Positions 21,162 through 34,216 of a stretch of DNA of 64,000 nt are shown piece by piece; the first letter of the stretch is position 1, and each line of letters opens with the position of its first letter. The notes beneath the pieces are model-generated. The model ran no database searches. It had not been told where the DNA came from and saw nothing but the letters and a program-made list of their open reading frames with translations. The translations under genes were made by a program, and so were the position numbers. The DNA comes from Sambucus nigra. Lineage: Eukaryota; Streptophyta; Magnoliopsida; Dipsacales; Adoxaceae. The stretch is taken from NCBI GenBank assembly GCA_949130495.1, contig OX422207.1, positions 710,492,456-710,556,455 on the forward strand, read 5' to 3'.

Positions 21162-22518
21162 GTCAGAAAATAAGTTAAAAAGTGTAGCGAGCTGAAATTC
21201 GTTTGAGAAAGAAAACGGTCTGACTAGATGTATATCTGGGAGAATTACCTCCACCGTAGGGAGTGGAAAGGCGAGGGAGGACTATGAAATAAGATATTCA
21301 TAGGCAAGGGAGAAACCCACATTTTTTGGAAACTATAAAATATTATCACTTAGTTCTGTGCCTAGAGTGGTTTTACGCATAGACAAGGTGTAGATGCCTA
21401 CCTGACGAAAACTACACAAGGAATGAAGTTCTTGAGCATGAGTATTGGTGTTGAATGAGACGTAGCAAATTTGTCTCCAGGTAGATCATATAAGGATGGA
21501 AAAGGGTTGATTTGAGGTATGGTTCCCGTGAAGGGATTAATGCTCAGGTTGGTAAACTGTTAGGGGGTGTTCGGGACAGAGTTACATATTTGGGTTGAAT
21601 GTGTCGCCCATATGTCGATGGGTAAATGGGAAGCGAGGATTGTGCATTTTAGATTTTTGGGTAATTAGGGAGTAGTATTTACCACAGGTAGAGTTCCGTG
21701 TGGTGCCTCATAACGGTTTGGTATGCGTGACACCTTAGGAGACTTTATGGGAAAAGTTTCATTATCCACCTTTGGTAGATAAGAGGTGGGGAAATAACAA
21801 GCTACTAGGACCCGAGATGGGTTATGGTCCATCAACGGGTATTAAGTAAGTTGTATCCTTTCATACAGTTCAGGGACGTAAGGAGGGGTACGTCACCGTG
21901 AGTTAAAGGTTCAAATCTAACATGATTAATCAGGCATGCTGCGGGTAATTACCCAGAAGATAGTCACGCGCTTTGACAACAAGGAAATTGACACCCATAT
22001 AGGAGGGGAATTTCCTAATTGAGAGATAGTGGAGCCGACGGAGTATAGGCTCAACTTCTGGGGAACTATGTTGTCAGGGGCCATCGAGTTAAAGATTCGT
22101 GACCATGTGTTGGTTCGGGTGTCTCCTATGAAAGGAGTGATGCAGTTCGGCAAGAAAGGGGAGCTAGCATCAAGACGTGTGGGTCCTTTCCCTCTCTTTG
22201 AGAGGGTGGGACCGGTAGCTTATCGACTGGGTTTGCCAGAACATCTTCAGCGGATACGGGATGTGTTCCACGTGGCATAGCTGGAGGGTTACAGGAGGAA
22301 CGATTGAGCTTTTGGGCACGTTCCATTCGAGAATAATGACTTGCAATAAGACATCTTATATGAGGGGAGACTGGTAGCTATGGGAGCGCAAACCGCAGGC
22401 TAAGATAGTACAACTAGTTAGAACGTGGTGGAGTGGGGTCATCACAGTATTGAGGAGTATACATGGGACCGGGAGGAGGATATGTGAGAGCAGTATCCAG
22501 AGTTATTCGTCGCAGTTA
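21162..22518 (+). mobile_element. Degraded internal region of Ty3/gypsy element B, right part
   Basis: Continuation of the element interrupted by the CACTA insertion. Integrase-region traces are visible: NNKLLGPEM at about 21797-21823, and an integrase C-terminal (GPF/Y-type) block in an open frame at about 22085-22279 (VLVRVSPMKG, QFGKKGEL, VGPFPLFERVGPVAYRL, VFHVA). Corresponding sequence in element G at 55.1-55.5 kb (RKLLGPEL, RVSPAKGVIQFGKKGK) supports the assignment. Between and around these blocks the sequence is too decayed to read. Confidence 0.7.
22085..22279 (+). pseudogene. Integrase C-terminal (GPF/Y-type) module remnant, Ty3/gypsy
   Basis: About 65 codons open on the + strand carry RVSPMKG, QFGKKGEL, GPFPLFERVGPVAYRLGL and RDVFHVA, which is the module after the integrase core in plant Ty3/gypsy polyproteins of the Tekay/Del kind. 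The frame ends at TAG (22278-22280), where functional relatives continue into a chromodomain. It is a remnant of element B and lies 0.9 kb upstream of B's polypurine tract and 3' LTR. Confidence 0.8.
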
Positions 22519-23157
22519 GGGCTGTGTTTTTTTTTCGAACATTTTGATTTTTTCGATATTCGATCTAATATTTTCCGATATTGGAATGTATATAAGGTTT
22601 TCGATTTTTGATTTTTCCAAAAAAAATCGAATCGAAAATTGGAAATAATTCTGAATTTTCGATTTTCCAATTTTTTCGATCCGATTTTTTTGAAATATTT
22701 TCCGATTTCAAATTTTTCTATTTTTTTCAAACATTCTCATATGTCCCACATCGGCTAGGAGAGGAAGAGAGACCCAAAAAAGTTCTCTATAAAAGGAGAA
22801 TATCCATCTATCCTCTACACAAATGAAAACAATGGTTAAATCCTTACATATGTACATGCTGGGTTAAATCTTTTTTTCGATTTCTTTAAAATGAGAATTT
22901 CGAGTAATCGAAAATCCTATATTAATTTTTTTGAAATTTTGGAATTCCCAAAATTTCTGAATTTTAGTATATCTTTGGAATTTTTGAAATTTTCCGATTT
23001 TTTTCCGATTTTCCGATTTTTTCGAATTCGGAAACTTTTTTTTATTTTCCAAAAAAATTGGATAGGAAATTGGAACAAATATTTTATTTTCGAAAAAATT
23101 GGATTTTTTTCGAAAGGTCATTTTCCGATTCGATCCGGCCGAAACACAGCCGCAGCC
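22519..23157. mobile_element. hAT-like MITE, 639 bp, carrying a snRNA-type promoter
   Basis: The left end GGGCTGTGTTTTTTTTTCG and the reverse complement of the right end (GGCTGC then GGCTGTGTTTCGGCC) are similar. They are flanked by CGCAGTTA (22511-22518) and CGCAGTAA (23158-23165), an 8-bp direct repeat with one mismatch, as expected of hAT elements. The interior is T-rich with endlessly varied TTTTCGATTTTCCGA phrases and lacks coding capacity. The open frames on both strands (for example 22864-23172 minus) are products of low complexity. It lies 40-50 bp upstream of the polypurine tract of element B. Confidence 0.65.
22743..22794 (+). promoter_or_regulatory. snRNA-type USE plus TATA box
   Basis: GTCCCACATCG (22743-22753) matches the plant snRNA upstream sequence element RTCCCACATCG. 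TATAAAA begins at 22788, leaving 34 bases between them, the spacing known for RNA polymerase II-type plant snRNA promoters. No snRNA sequence follows at the expected start (about 22815-22825). Confidence 0.6.
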
Positions 23158-23195
23158 CGCAGTAATGACCAAATTTCAGGGACGAAATTCCTTTG

Positions 23196-23209
23196 TAAGG
23201 GAGGGAGTA
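23196..23209 (+). other. Polypurine tract of element B
   Basis: AAGGGAGGGAGTA directly precedes the LTR start TGTAACACCCCG. It is the plus-strand primer site for reverse transcription. Confidence 0.85.
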
Positions 23210-24365
23210 TGTAACACCCCGTATTTTTGTGCATGTATTATTTAATTAATTTAGAAAATTTTAAATTTCTTGTATGTCATAATTTAATTCAATTAATTAT
23301 GGTAATATTTGTTTAAATATTAATCGGAGAGTGATTGGTTAATATTTAGGAAAATTTAATTACTAAATGAATAGTAATAATTTAATTACGTCATAACATC
23401 TATTAGTGATGTAACATTTATTTATTTATTTCAGGCGGGAGTCGATATAGACTAATTTGGGTGTGACATAAGGATTTTTATAAATTAATTCGGATATCGA
23501 TTCTGAGTGCACGGTTGAGTTCGAATGGGTCGAGATAGTCGAAAAAGTGTACCTGGGAGTGGTAAATGGGTTACGGGGCATTTTTGGGCATGATCGGGCC
23601 CACACGGGGTAGTTGGGCCATTTTAATTAAGCCCATAAGCCAAAAAATAAGAGTAATGTGTTAAACCTAAACATAAGAGTGCTAAACTGCATAGAAACAC
23701 AGATCTAAACCAAAGAGTTGGAGAAGAAACTAGAGGGAGTAATCGGAGAATAAATTGGGAATCTTTTGGAGACAAATCAAGGAACAAAAATTGGGTTTTC
23801 ATCATCAAGTCTGTCTCTACACCAACGGATCAGACTTTACGAACCCAGAGGCAAGTGGTTAAATTGTTGTGATTGTAATTTTATGAGAATCAATTCATAT
23901 TATTGTGGGTGTAAACCCAAATCCATTTTTGGGTGGGTTATGACATTTAATTGGGTTTTCAAGAAATTGAACATATTGTGTGATTAATGATTCAATTGAT
24001 GTTATAGAAGTATTCAATGTTGTTGGAATTAGAACTATATCATACTCCGATAGTAAAGATGTATGAATTCGGATTTGGAGAATTGATTTCTTATGAATAT
24101 GATGAGAATAGAGAAAACCCATTTCTGGATTGGGAGTATATTCTTAAAATCGATGATGCTAATTTTGTTAGTAGATGATTATAACCTATTCTAATTGAGA
24201 AGATATAATTAGAACCTATCTTTGAAGTTGTAAATTGAGGATTTAAAACCTTAGTATTCTGTTAATGGTTGAAACAGAGAATCGGAGAAGATGAGTTGTT
24301 CGATTGATCGATCGAGCCTTATAGTCGATCGATCGACTGCTCACGGATTTTGACAGTTACGCTAG

Positions 24366-24432
<67 letters not shown>

Positions 24433-26342
24433 GCCTTAATTGTTTAGGTGACTTTTAAGGGGATATAATTAGTTCAAATTAAAGTAACTCTTATTACCTA
24501 GGACTTGTTGGAGGTGGTATTAAGAATGTTAAACGGACATAAGGGTGTGAAATCTTATTGGAGGAATCTTGGGAAATAAATTCATAAGTACTAAATTACG
24601 GGCCGAACGAATATTAGGGTATAGTAGTCGAGTGACAATACAATATTATTAAATTAATTGAGGTGTGATTAATTAATTTGGAGTCGAAATATAGACTCGG
24701 GTAGTAATAAGATACGGGCCAAGTGAGCGAGTTTGAGTATTGGATGAGTGACACCAAAGTGTTAAATTAATTAATGTGCATATTAATTAAATTAGATTCG
24801 GACTATAGACTCGGGAAAGTATTATATTAATTAATGTGTAAATTAATTAAATTAGAGTCGGACCATAGACTCGAGGAAAATTATAGGCTAGTACTACAGA
24901 TTTTTGTACACGGTGATGCCGAGAACTAATTATTATATATATATACGGTGGGGTGGTAGTATATATATATTGTGTGTTCTATTAAATATCAGTGATTAGA
25001 TATTTAATTAATTTATATGCTCTAGTGCTATCAAGGGAGGTTGCGCGTTATGGGTGAATCCCCTGGCTTGAGGAGCAGGCAGAGTATATCCCCAGGTTAT
25101 AGCGTCCGTTATATGGGTGAGGGGCTTATCTCACTTTCGGGGAGGGAATATGACCGCCTCCATTATGTTTATATTTGACCAAGTTAGTGAGCAATTCTAA
25201 CTTGGGGTAACTAGGTCATGTGAGTACATCTAGTGGGATAGCACTTTAGAGAATACATCCAGTGAGTTATTACTCGGGAGGATGGGTTATATTTATATTC
25301 GACATATGTGTGAATGTTGTAATATGGTTCTACGTATATATTGGGATTGATAGTTATATACGGGTCATTAAATACATATAGTGAATAGTAAGTAATTATA
25401 TATGGGTATATTTATATTCAACATACGTGTGATTGTTGTAAGATAACTTTACGTATAAAATGGGGTAAATAATTATATACGGGTAATTCAAATACATGGA
25501 GATAATTGTATTATTAGAATAACTAATGAATGTTATATGACTTTCAAGGAAATATGATTAACTAAGTTAAGGTGTTAAATAACTTATAAATCATGCGTTT
25601 AAAATACTCGGGATCGAGTAGGGCAATTGACAAGAGTTATATCAAGTATCTAGTTTCGGGGTAGAGGACTAGGTGGGATATAAAGAAGGCGTTAGGTGTG
25701 TACATTAGTTGAGGAGTGAGTCTGTCCTTAAGGGAGTGCGACATTAACTAAAATATGAAGCGCATTCATGCATATTTTATTACTGTAAGTTAATCATTTG
25801 CTAAATATTTTCAAAATATTTTGGGTTCTAACTCTTGTTATAAAAATATTTTCAAAACCTTTTATGTGACCAGCCACTGGACGCCAGGCTTGATTCATTC
25901 TAGGGATTCTCTGCTGCAGCATATGTGGATGTTGCAGAATTTGGCAAGGCGCCTTTTTTCCTTCTATTCATAGTGTAGGGATTTTCTATCAGTTATTCGA
26001 GCATGTTGCTCATGGTGTTTATTTAGTATTTATTTCGGATACTTGAGATCCATTATTATCTGTCTTTACATTTGTGTTGGATTTTAGCCGACGGTTTATT
26101 CGGCCAGTTTCTTATTTATATGAATGGCTGGATTCATTTAACTTGTGATTGTTAATGATTTATTTCCGCATGAGTATTTCTTTGAATTAATGAAAGAGAA
26201 AACATGGCACCAGTCTAATTTCACTTAGGTGGTTAGTAATTAAAAAGTTTCAAGAGTGATGCTAAGAATGAACCAACTAATAAACCTATTCTAATTTAAT
26301 TTAGGACTTATCACCCGGGGTTTAATTAGGCGGGGTGTTACA
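23210..26342 (+). mobile_element. 3' LTR of Ty3/gypsy element B, 3.13 kb
   Basis: Starts TGTAACACCCCGTATTTTTG after the polypurine tract and ends GGCGGGGTGTTACA, an inverted-complement pair of ends (TGTAACACCCCG / CGGGGTGTTACA). It contains an (AT)n run at 24370-24429, a GATCGATC palindrome cluster at 24300-24345, and frequent ATTAATTAA motifs. The 5' LTR is not in the window, so no duplication can be checked; the 5 bases after it are ACTAC. No coding sequence. Confidence 0.85.
24370..24429. repeat. (AT)n microsatellite in LTR of element B
   Basis: About 30 uninterrupted AT units. Confidence 0.95.
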
Positions 26343-27600
26343 ACTACCAAGCCCCACCCAAGAAATACCCCATCGTACAAACCTAAACTCACTAGTACCA
26401 TACCTAAAAAGTGTTACCAACCACAAGGCCTACCTACTAGTTCCATACCTAGGAAGTAGCCTACAAATAAGGGTAGAATCACAACTACCTAAAAATCCCG
26501 ATGTACCTTTGTCGAGATATTAACACAGGTAATATTCATGTAAATCATATTTTGAATTTATCTACAATTCTTCCAATTAATTCTCCGATTAAATATCATA
26601 CAATTGATGTCCATTTAATTATATATTTAAACAAGTTCTACCAAAAATCACACGAGTTGTCAAATTTCTTAATTTCCATACAAATAATATTTTACCGATT
26701 AACACATCATTCCACATTAACACGTGTATTTACAATATTACACTATAAATAATTTCATTTTACAACCTACACATCAATATCATATTTATACGAGTTGAAA
26801 TCGTATTACCAATTCATATTTTAATTTTTAAATGCGAAGCATCCTACAACTCTATCCTAATCCCAATCTCTAATCTAAGCATGCGATTGTTTCAAATCTT
26901 GAATCTATTTTTAGATTTCATAAAAATAGTCCCAGAATTATTTTCACTTTCCCTAATTAGTCTTTCTAATTTATTTTAAGAAAAACACCATTTGTTAATG
27001 TTTAGGCGATATCTAAAACGCGTGACACTTCAGGGGAACAATAGAAGCGTTCATGCATGTAAGGAAGTTGTCTTCAAAAATTGATTGCACGGTTTTGTTC
27101 CTCTCGCGAAAATAGCAAAAATACATTATTGGTGGTTTTCGAGAAACGTTGATTTAAATCTTCAAATCTTGGATTGGAAATTGTGTTTAATGGGGTTTAG
27201 GTTTTGTAAAAGAGAGGAGGTAAAATTATAGGAGGATACTAATTTTTAAGGAGGGTTTAAAGTTTTTTAAAAACCCTAAACCCGTGCCTTTTTATTTTAA
27301 GAAAAGAAAAGAATTTTACCACCAAACTCTAAGATAAAACTCAATTTGTCGCACATCTTCTTGACCGAACCGGTTCTCCCCAAGGTCGAATCGATTCGGT
27401 CAGCCTGACACCTCAAGGATCCCCACGATTTATATAATATGTTAACTTCCAAATTTAAATTCCACTTAAAACCTTATTTTTATATATATATATATAAACT
27501 AACATTTTTAATCGCCAAAATAATTAAATCCAAAGAAAATATTTTTCAACGCTTTGATTTAAAAAAAGTTATTTATGGTCCGAAATCATGGGGTGTTACA
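26343..27600 (-). mobile_element. Partial 3' LTR of non-autonomous Ty3/gypsy element A
   Basis: Reads TGTAACACCCCATG on the minus strand from 27600 leftwards and stops at 26342, where element B's LTR begins. It is homologous to the corresponding half of the 5' LTR of A: CTAGTACCATACC, CCTACCTACTAGT and TCAAATCTTGG…GGAAATTGTGTTTAATGGGG recur at about 29520-30340. The rest of this LTR must lie left of element B, outside the window. It contains a palindromic cluster CCGAACCGGTTC…GAATCGATTCGG at 27361-27405. Confidence 0.8.
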
Positions 27601-27767
27601 TTCTCCCTCACTAGTAAAGGAATTTGATCCTAATAAATTAACGGTGCGTAAACGTCAAACGTAAAAATCACGCAAATAAAATAAGGTTTACATAGGTCTA
27701 CCCGTAAAATGCCACGATTGGCGCCCATACACCCAATCCCATATGCACCTACCCCGTGAATAAAAAT

Positions 27768-27768
<1 letters not shown>

Positions 27769-27824
<56 letters not shown>
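27769..27824. repeat. (TA)n microsatellite in element A
   Basis: Uninterrupted TA units in the short internal region. Confidence 0.95.
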
Positions 27825-27826
<2 letters not shown>

Positions 27827-28214
27827 ATAACTATGAAAATAACGACGTACCATGCTCTCCACGAATCACCACTTGATTCGTGGCAACTCCACTTGATTTT
27901 ATCTCCAAAGGTAATAACATCGATCAAATCCTCAAATCACATTACATCACATCGCCGCATCGATAGTAAAGTTACCTAACATCGTCAAAATAAATCTCGT
28001 CTCCAAAATCAACTATAAGGATCCTGACATCAAGATCAATACTTATAACCTCAGTGCCTACAATGGCCTTAACACAAAACACCCTATCTCCAAGTAACAA
28101 TACTAACATGTACACTAGACCCAATGTCTCAAAGAGTACGAATAACCAAAGTGAATCAAAGGCTGGTAAAGCGGAAGCCGTAACAGACTCACAACCTATA
28201 AGACATAAGGCCAT

Positions 28215-28226
28215 GCTCTAATACCA
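28215..28226 (-). other. Primer binding site of element A
   Basis: On the minus strand TGGTATTAGAGC, one base different from the tRNA-iMet-type site TGGTATCAGAGC, 2 bases from the LTR edge. Confidence 0.8.
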
Positions 28227-30618
28227 TATGTAACACCCCACTCAAATTCGACGTCGGGGTGGCCAACTGCCGCCAACAACCTACGTCGGGCATCACTAAA
28301 TAAAATATCATTCTCAGCATTTGACAGAAATATGAGACAATAATTTTTTTTAACAAGATGTTATTTAAATAAATCCAACGAATATAAACATCCATGCAAT
28401 AAAATCCAACACCATGCTAATTCCAAAATAAATTCCAACTCCTACGATAGAATAAAAGTCAAAATAAATAATTCAACTACGAATCCTGAATGAAAACCAT
28501 AAACAATTGTGGAACCGATTGGCCCACCAAATCCATAATAATTATCTCATAAATAAAATGACAAATTAAAAATAATCTAGTCTACTAAAGTATTAAAAAT
28601 AAATCTCCAACTGCACTCAAAAGATCTCCAATTCATCGTATGCAGCTACTCTAGAAATTATACCTGAAAACGTTGGTCAATGCAATGAGTCAGAGCCCAC
28701 TGCACGAACACTAGTTACTTCTCCCAATTAGGGTCCATGAACCCCAACATAAGCATCATACATGATAAATATCACAATATATCACGATAGAGTATTTTAA
28801 ATTAAATGTTATAATTAAATCAAACTAAAAAACACGACAGTAACTACCCACATACTAAGCCACCCCACTATTCAAGTTTAACTATTAAAGTTACAACATT
28901 TCATTTTATCAAGGTTACTAATTTAATTAAATGTGTTTAATCAATTTATTATCATAGCGACGCCACTATAGATAGTTGACCTATCTATGGATCCTGTACA
29001 TATTGGGATCTCCTAACATTATCAATCCATCACACCCATTCCCATCACCATTGCCAACCGACCCAATTTTATTAGCCCTGCACATATGGGTGATGTTCCA
29101 CACACGACATGTCGCTATAGCCAGCGAGCCCAATTTTCATTACCCCTGCACATATTGGCAACGTCAACACACACCCACGTCATTATTTCCACCTAATCCA
29201 ATTTTCGTTAGTCCTGCACATATTTGCGACGCAAATCCATTTTAATACCCTTGCTTTGTCTTAGGCATTGGTTATCAATTTATTGTCAATTTATCATTTT
29301 TCTCTATTAGTCCCACCCTTTATTTCGGGTAAACCAGCCTAACTCGTCCATAGTACCATACCTAGAGATCACCAAAATCACAAGTAATTCTTAGCCTATT
29401 ACTTAAGAAGAATACTTACCAACAATTACCACCTAGTCTAGCACCTAAGTTAACGAAATAATGGAATGGCGTACTAGCTAGCCCACCTAGGAAACACCTT
29501 ACTTTACGAACCTACACTCACTAGTACCATACCCAGAAAGTGATATCAAACACAACGTCTACCTACTAGTCCCATACCTAGCAAGAAACCTAGAATTAAG
29601 GGTAATAGCACAATTACCAAAACATCCTGACATAGCCGTGGTGTTGAAATATTATCACAGGTAATATTCACATAAAGCATATTTTAAATTTATCTACACT
29701 TTTTTCAATTAATTCTCCCAATCATCCAATTTACGTCCATTTAGTTATATAAATAAACAAGTCCTACCAAAAATCACACGAGTTGCCAAATTTCATAATT
29801 TCATACGAATGATATTTTACCAATTAACACATCATTACATATTAAAACATGTATTTACAATATTACAAGATAATATTTTCATTCTATAACCTACAAATCA
29901 GTATTGTATTTATAGGAGTTAAAACCTTACTACCAATTAATATTTTCATTTTTAAACGCGAAACTTCCCACAACTCTATCATAATCCCAACCTCTAATCT
30001 AAGCATGTGATTGTTTCAAGTATTAAATATATTTTTTAAATTACATAAAAATAGATCATGGATTATTTTCACTTTCCTTAATTAGTCTTTCTAATTTATT
30101 TTAAGAAAAAAAATCATTTGTTAAAGTTTAGGCAATATCTAAAATGAATAATACTTAAGGGGAAGAATAGAAGCATTCATGCATGTAAAGAAGTCATCTT
30201 GAAAAACTGATTGCATAGTTGTGTTCCTTTCGCGAAAATAGCAAAAATACGTTATTGGTGGTTGTCGAGAAAAGTTGATTTAAATCTTCAAATCTTGGGT
30301 TGGAAATTGTGTTTAATGGGGTTTAGGTTTTGTAGAAGAGATGAGGTAAAATTATGAGAGGCTATTGATTTTTAAGGAGGGTTTAAAGTTTTCTAAAAAC
30401 CCTAAAACCATGCCTTTTTATTTAAAGAAAAGAAAAGAATTTGAGTCCCAACGAAATTGTAAGAGAAAACCTAATCTGCTAAACCTCTGTCAGCGCGAAC
30501 CGGCTTGCCCGAGGGCCGAACTGGTTCGATCAACTTGACACTTCAAGGATCCCCGCAATTTTATATAAAATGTTAAAACTTCCAAATTTAAATTCCAATT
30601 TAAATTCCACTTAAAACC

Positions 30619-30707
<89 letters not shown>
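30619..30707. repeat. (TTA)n microsatellite at the copia insertion site
   Basis: About 29 TTA units directly before the left edge of the Sirevirus-like element. The matching point in the other LTR copy (27478-27495) has a TATATA run instead. Confidence 0.95.
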
Positions 30708-30719
30708 TTATAAATATAT

Positions 30720-32261
30720 TGAAGACGTCCCGAAGGCCCCCAATTTTAAATATTCTTATACTTTAAAATCAATTTCCTTGTTGAGATATGCAGAAGCGTA
30801 CGATGGTTCACAAAAATACCAAATTTTAATTTACTTCAAATTAATATAAAACCAAAGTGAAATAAGATTAAAACACACACACTCTTCAATTTCACTTAAA
30901 CCAAATTAATTAACCCAAGCCCTAGGAAACTTGCCTAAGTCATATTTCTCAATTTTAACAAATTAGGCCAAACCAGTTTTATCAAATTAAATTAAATGAC
31001 TTGAATAAAATTAACTAAACATTACCCAATATTAATTTCGCACCAAATTAAATAAGTAGTGATTAAAACCAAATTTTATCTTGAATTACCTAAGCATGCA
31101 TTCTAGGTGAGTATAGCAAGAAAAAATAAACAATGAAACCACTATGCCGCGATGTACGAGGAAAAACTCACAACGGAAAAAAACCTTGGACGGCCCCAGT
31201 CTCACATCCACTAAGTATGGAATTTACAAATACAAGACAACACACTTACAACACTCGAATCGGTCCCTTTCAAGCCCCGACGCTCCTTGTATCAACATCT
31301 TCTTAGCGAATAACCACGGAGCTCCACCGCGGTCTCAGAATCGACCGATTGGACTTTATATGATCACCATCACCCGAACTAGGAGCCTTTCTCCAAGTGG
31401 GTAAATCAACTAAAACCTCTTCTTCTTTGTGGGATTTAGAAGTAAACCCAAAATGTCTCTTCAAACGGTAGAGATGAAAAACCGGTTCCAAAACTCCAAC
31501 CAAGTACAAATATATCTATGGATGCTTGAATGAACAATATGGGTGTAAAACAAGTGTTTAAAATATTTTTCTTGAAAATCAACAACACTTAAACAAAGAA
31601 CTTTTTCTCTTTTGATTTCTCTCTCAAAACACTCTCTTAGAGGTTGTATGATATGAAAAAGTTGAGTTAAAAACTTTGGTTCCCGCACTTAGATATTCTG
31701 TGAAAATTTAGTGGGGTAAGGTAGTGGAAAAAGTAGGAAAAACTGCTCAAAACTTCCAAATATCTGTTCCCGCCAAATCTCATTCGAACGAGACTTCTAA
31801 CAAAGTTCCAGTGTGAACTCGTTAGAAATATCGTTGGAAATCTCGTTCGAACAGCCAACTCGTTCAAACGACATTTCGAACGAAGTTCCAGTGGACAAAA
31901 TGGGAACTCATTGGCAAACTCATTCGAATGACTTATGGTGTGAATGACACTTCAAACGAACTCCCAGAAAGTTTGAAAATTTTAATTTTTGCCCAGAAAC
32001 TTAATATTCTTTTTTTAAAAGTTTAAATGAAATATTTCTGAAATTAAACAGCAGAATTAAATAAACGTTCACCCATTATAAAATGTTCCAAGCTCCTATA
32101 TATATATTAAAATGCATTCATACCTTAGGATCAATGGAACCAAACAAGAAACACATCATAGGCTTGAAGGATGATCAATTGACTCTATCCTATGACTTAA
32201 CCATTTTTGTCCGGAATTGAGCCAAAACTACAAAGGACTCAATTGGAAATTTGTGTCCTTA
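30720..32261 (-). repeat. 3' LTR of the Sirevirus-like element
   Basis: About 1.54 kb, nearly identical to 36154-38115 once the MITE is removed. On the minus strand it starts TAAGGACACAAATTTCC and ends GGGACGTCTTCA. It contains repeated GTTCGAACGA palindromic phrases at about 31776-31950. Confidence 0.88.
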
Positions 32262-34216
32262 AAAATCTCCCCCTTTGACTATTTTGGGACAAAAACCAAA
32301 TAAAATTCCTAAATGGCCGTCAAGCTCTACTAGACTGACAAAAATGTCCCACCCAAAATAAAAATACAATGCTTGACTCAAAACAACCCATATGATCAAA
32401 ATCTTTGCCGGTGAAACTTGCCACTTAGAATATAATTCCTGCACACTTAAGCAAACACATTAAACGTATAGGGAATATCAAAATATTAAATGGAGTTAAA
32501 TAGTTACTCCCCCAAAATTAATTCTCTCCCTTTATCAACTAAGATCAACTTAGAAAGACGTCTCCACTAAGATAAATCTCCCCCAAACTAAGATACGATT
32601 ATAATAGGTCTAGATACCATTTCTCGATTATAATAGGTTTAGATACCATTTCTCCACCTATCATCTCATTCTCCCCCTTTTTGTTCAGGAATAGACAAAG
32701 GTTAAAGAATAAAACATGTAAGTGTGCATAAAGTGATGAGAACATTAAAGAATATGGGCAACAAAAGCACAACTAATCCAATAAGATACATAAAGTATTA
32801 AGCATGTGATATCAACAAAGAATGCAACAAGATAGATACCAATTATGAATTAAAACATATATGGACTAGAAAGCAAGGCAAAGAATAAACAAAAATATCA
32901 TATATATACGTACTCTAGATATACCAAAGATGCACATGCACATATATATAGATATAAACACACAAAATATAATAGGAGTCTTTCACACTCGTATGGCAAA
33001 AATGTGTCATATGGAAACGAAAGTGTTGGGGTGTGAACAAGTAATAATTAAATTTAGACCCAGTCACTTAAAACATGTTCACGGAGTTCTCAATTAATTG
33101 CAAACTTCATCACATTTGAATATAACCTCATGTGACAATTTAGATTGAACTCAATGAATAAACATACACAATGCATACAAGCCTAGCATGTTGATGATTC
33201 TACAAACCAATAGAGTCATGACATTGAAAATGCAACTAGGATAAACGGACATTGTGCAAACCATTCATATACCATCCAATCTCCCTCAATAAGCATATAT
33301 ATTTATTTTGAATGAATATATCAATTAAACATATAAGGCCTTGGAAAATTATTTTTCTTTTAATGTTATATTTTATTTTTGGCCTTTGGACCACGTATTT
33401 CTTTTAGGTCCAAATAAACGGTGTCTTACTATTTGCAAAGGACAATAAATCCTTTCGGAGCCATTCCCCGTGCACATTTATATTTATCATTTTTATTTCT
33501 CACAAATATCACGTGCAACGGATTTTGACAGGCAATAGTCCTCCTAGGTCACAAATATGTAGATGACAAGATTGGTAGGAGAAAACCTCACAAATCTCAA
33601 ATATACATATGAAGTTAAAATTTCAAATGAGCTCGTGCATGTGTGAATAGAGGCATATAAAAATAGAATCCATTTAAGCAACACAAAATCCAACTAATCC
33701 ATGTAGGCGGGTAAAGAACATAATAAGGATTGACAATCTAAACCAAAAGTTCTAGCCACATGGGAGTGTAAAAGAAGGTATTCAAACACAAGTATATGTC
33801 ACATAAAGTGTGTCAAGATAAAATACACACAAAATAAAAATCTTTCTGTGTTTTTGAAATGTTTAAACCAAAAATAAAATTATATACTCAAAAGACACAA
33901 AAAAAATCATTTGCATTTTTCATTAATCTCCAATTGCCAAAAAAATGCAAATGATAAACCAAAAATCTTTTTGTATTTTTCATTTAATGCAAGCAAAATA
34001 AAGGAAATATAATACAAAAGATAAACAAAAATCATAATTCTAGCATGTGATAAAGCATGGAGCATAGACTAGAAAATGATTAAACGAGCATACAATTAGC
34101 ATGTGAATATAGCATGAAATACAAAAGCTAAAGTATGAAAATAAAACTAACACATTCAACCTTTAGAATTTGCAAGGAAGGAAGCATGTGAAAGTAAATG
34201 AGAATCAAATACCCTA
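32262..34216 (-). other. Non-coding 3' region of the Sirevirus-like element with multiple polypurine tracts
   Basis: On the minus strand, PPT-like blocks (AAAGGGGGAGA, TTTGGGGGAGAT, AAAAAGGGGGAGAATGAGAT) occur at about 32266-32277, 32503-32513, 32576-32586 and 32662-32680. Multiple polypurine tracts upstream of the 3' LTR are a known Sirevirus trait. A short direct repeat CGATTATAATAGGT(C/T)TAGATACCATTTCTC lies at about 32597-32655. Otherwise AT-rich, no gene. A pol deletion would be expected to fall in or next to this stretch. Confidence 0.7.

Larger units (their letters stand above)
27601..28228 (-). mobile_element. Very short internal region of element A (non-autonomous)
   Basis: Bounded by a polypurine tract on the minus strand (27601-27614, TGAGGGAGAA just before the 3' LTR) and a primer binding site (28215-28226). 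Only 628 bp lie between the LTRs, with no gag or pol similarity. The longest minus-strand frame (28214-27972, hydrophobic) is not recognised and is probably chance. A (TA)n run sits at 27769-27824. With LTRs near 2.7 kb this is an LTR-dominated, non-autonomous derivative that would depend on proteins from a relative. Confidence 0.75.

Noticed and set aside
22800..22900. An snRNA gene downstream of the USE/TATA pair
   Set aside because: None of the U1, U2, U4 or U5 5' sequences is present at the expected start.
22503..23214. Lys/Phe-rich open frames on both strands
   Set aside because: Low-complexity TTTTCGATTTTCC sequence inside a MITE. Both strands are equally open.
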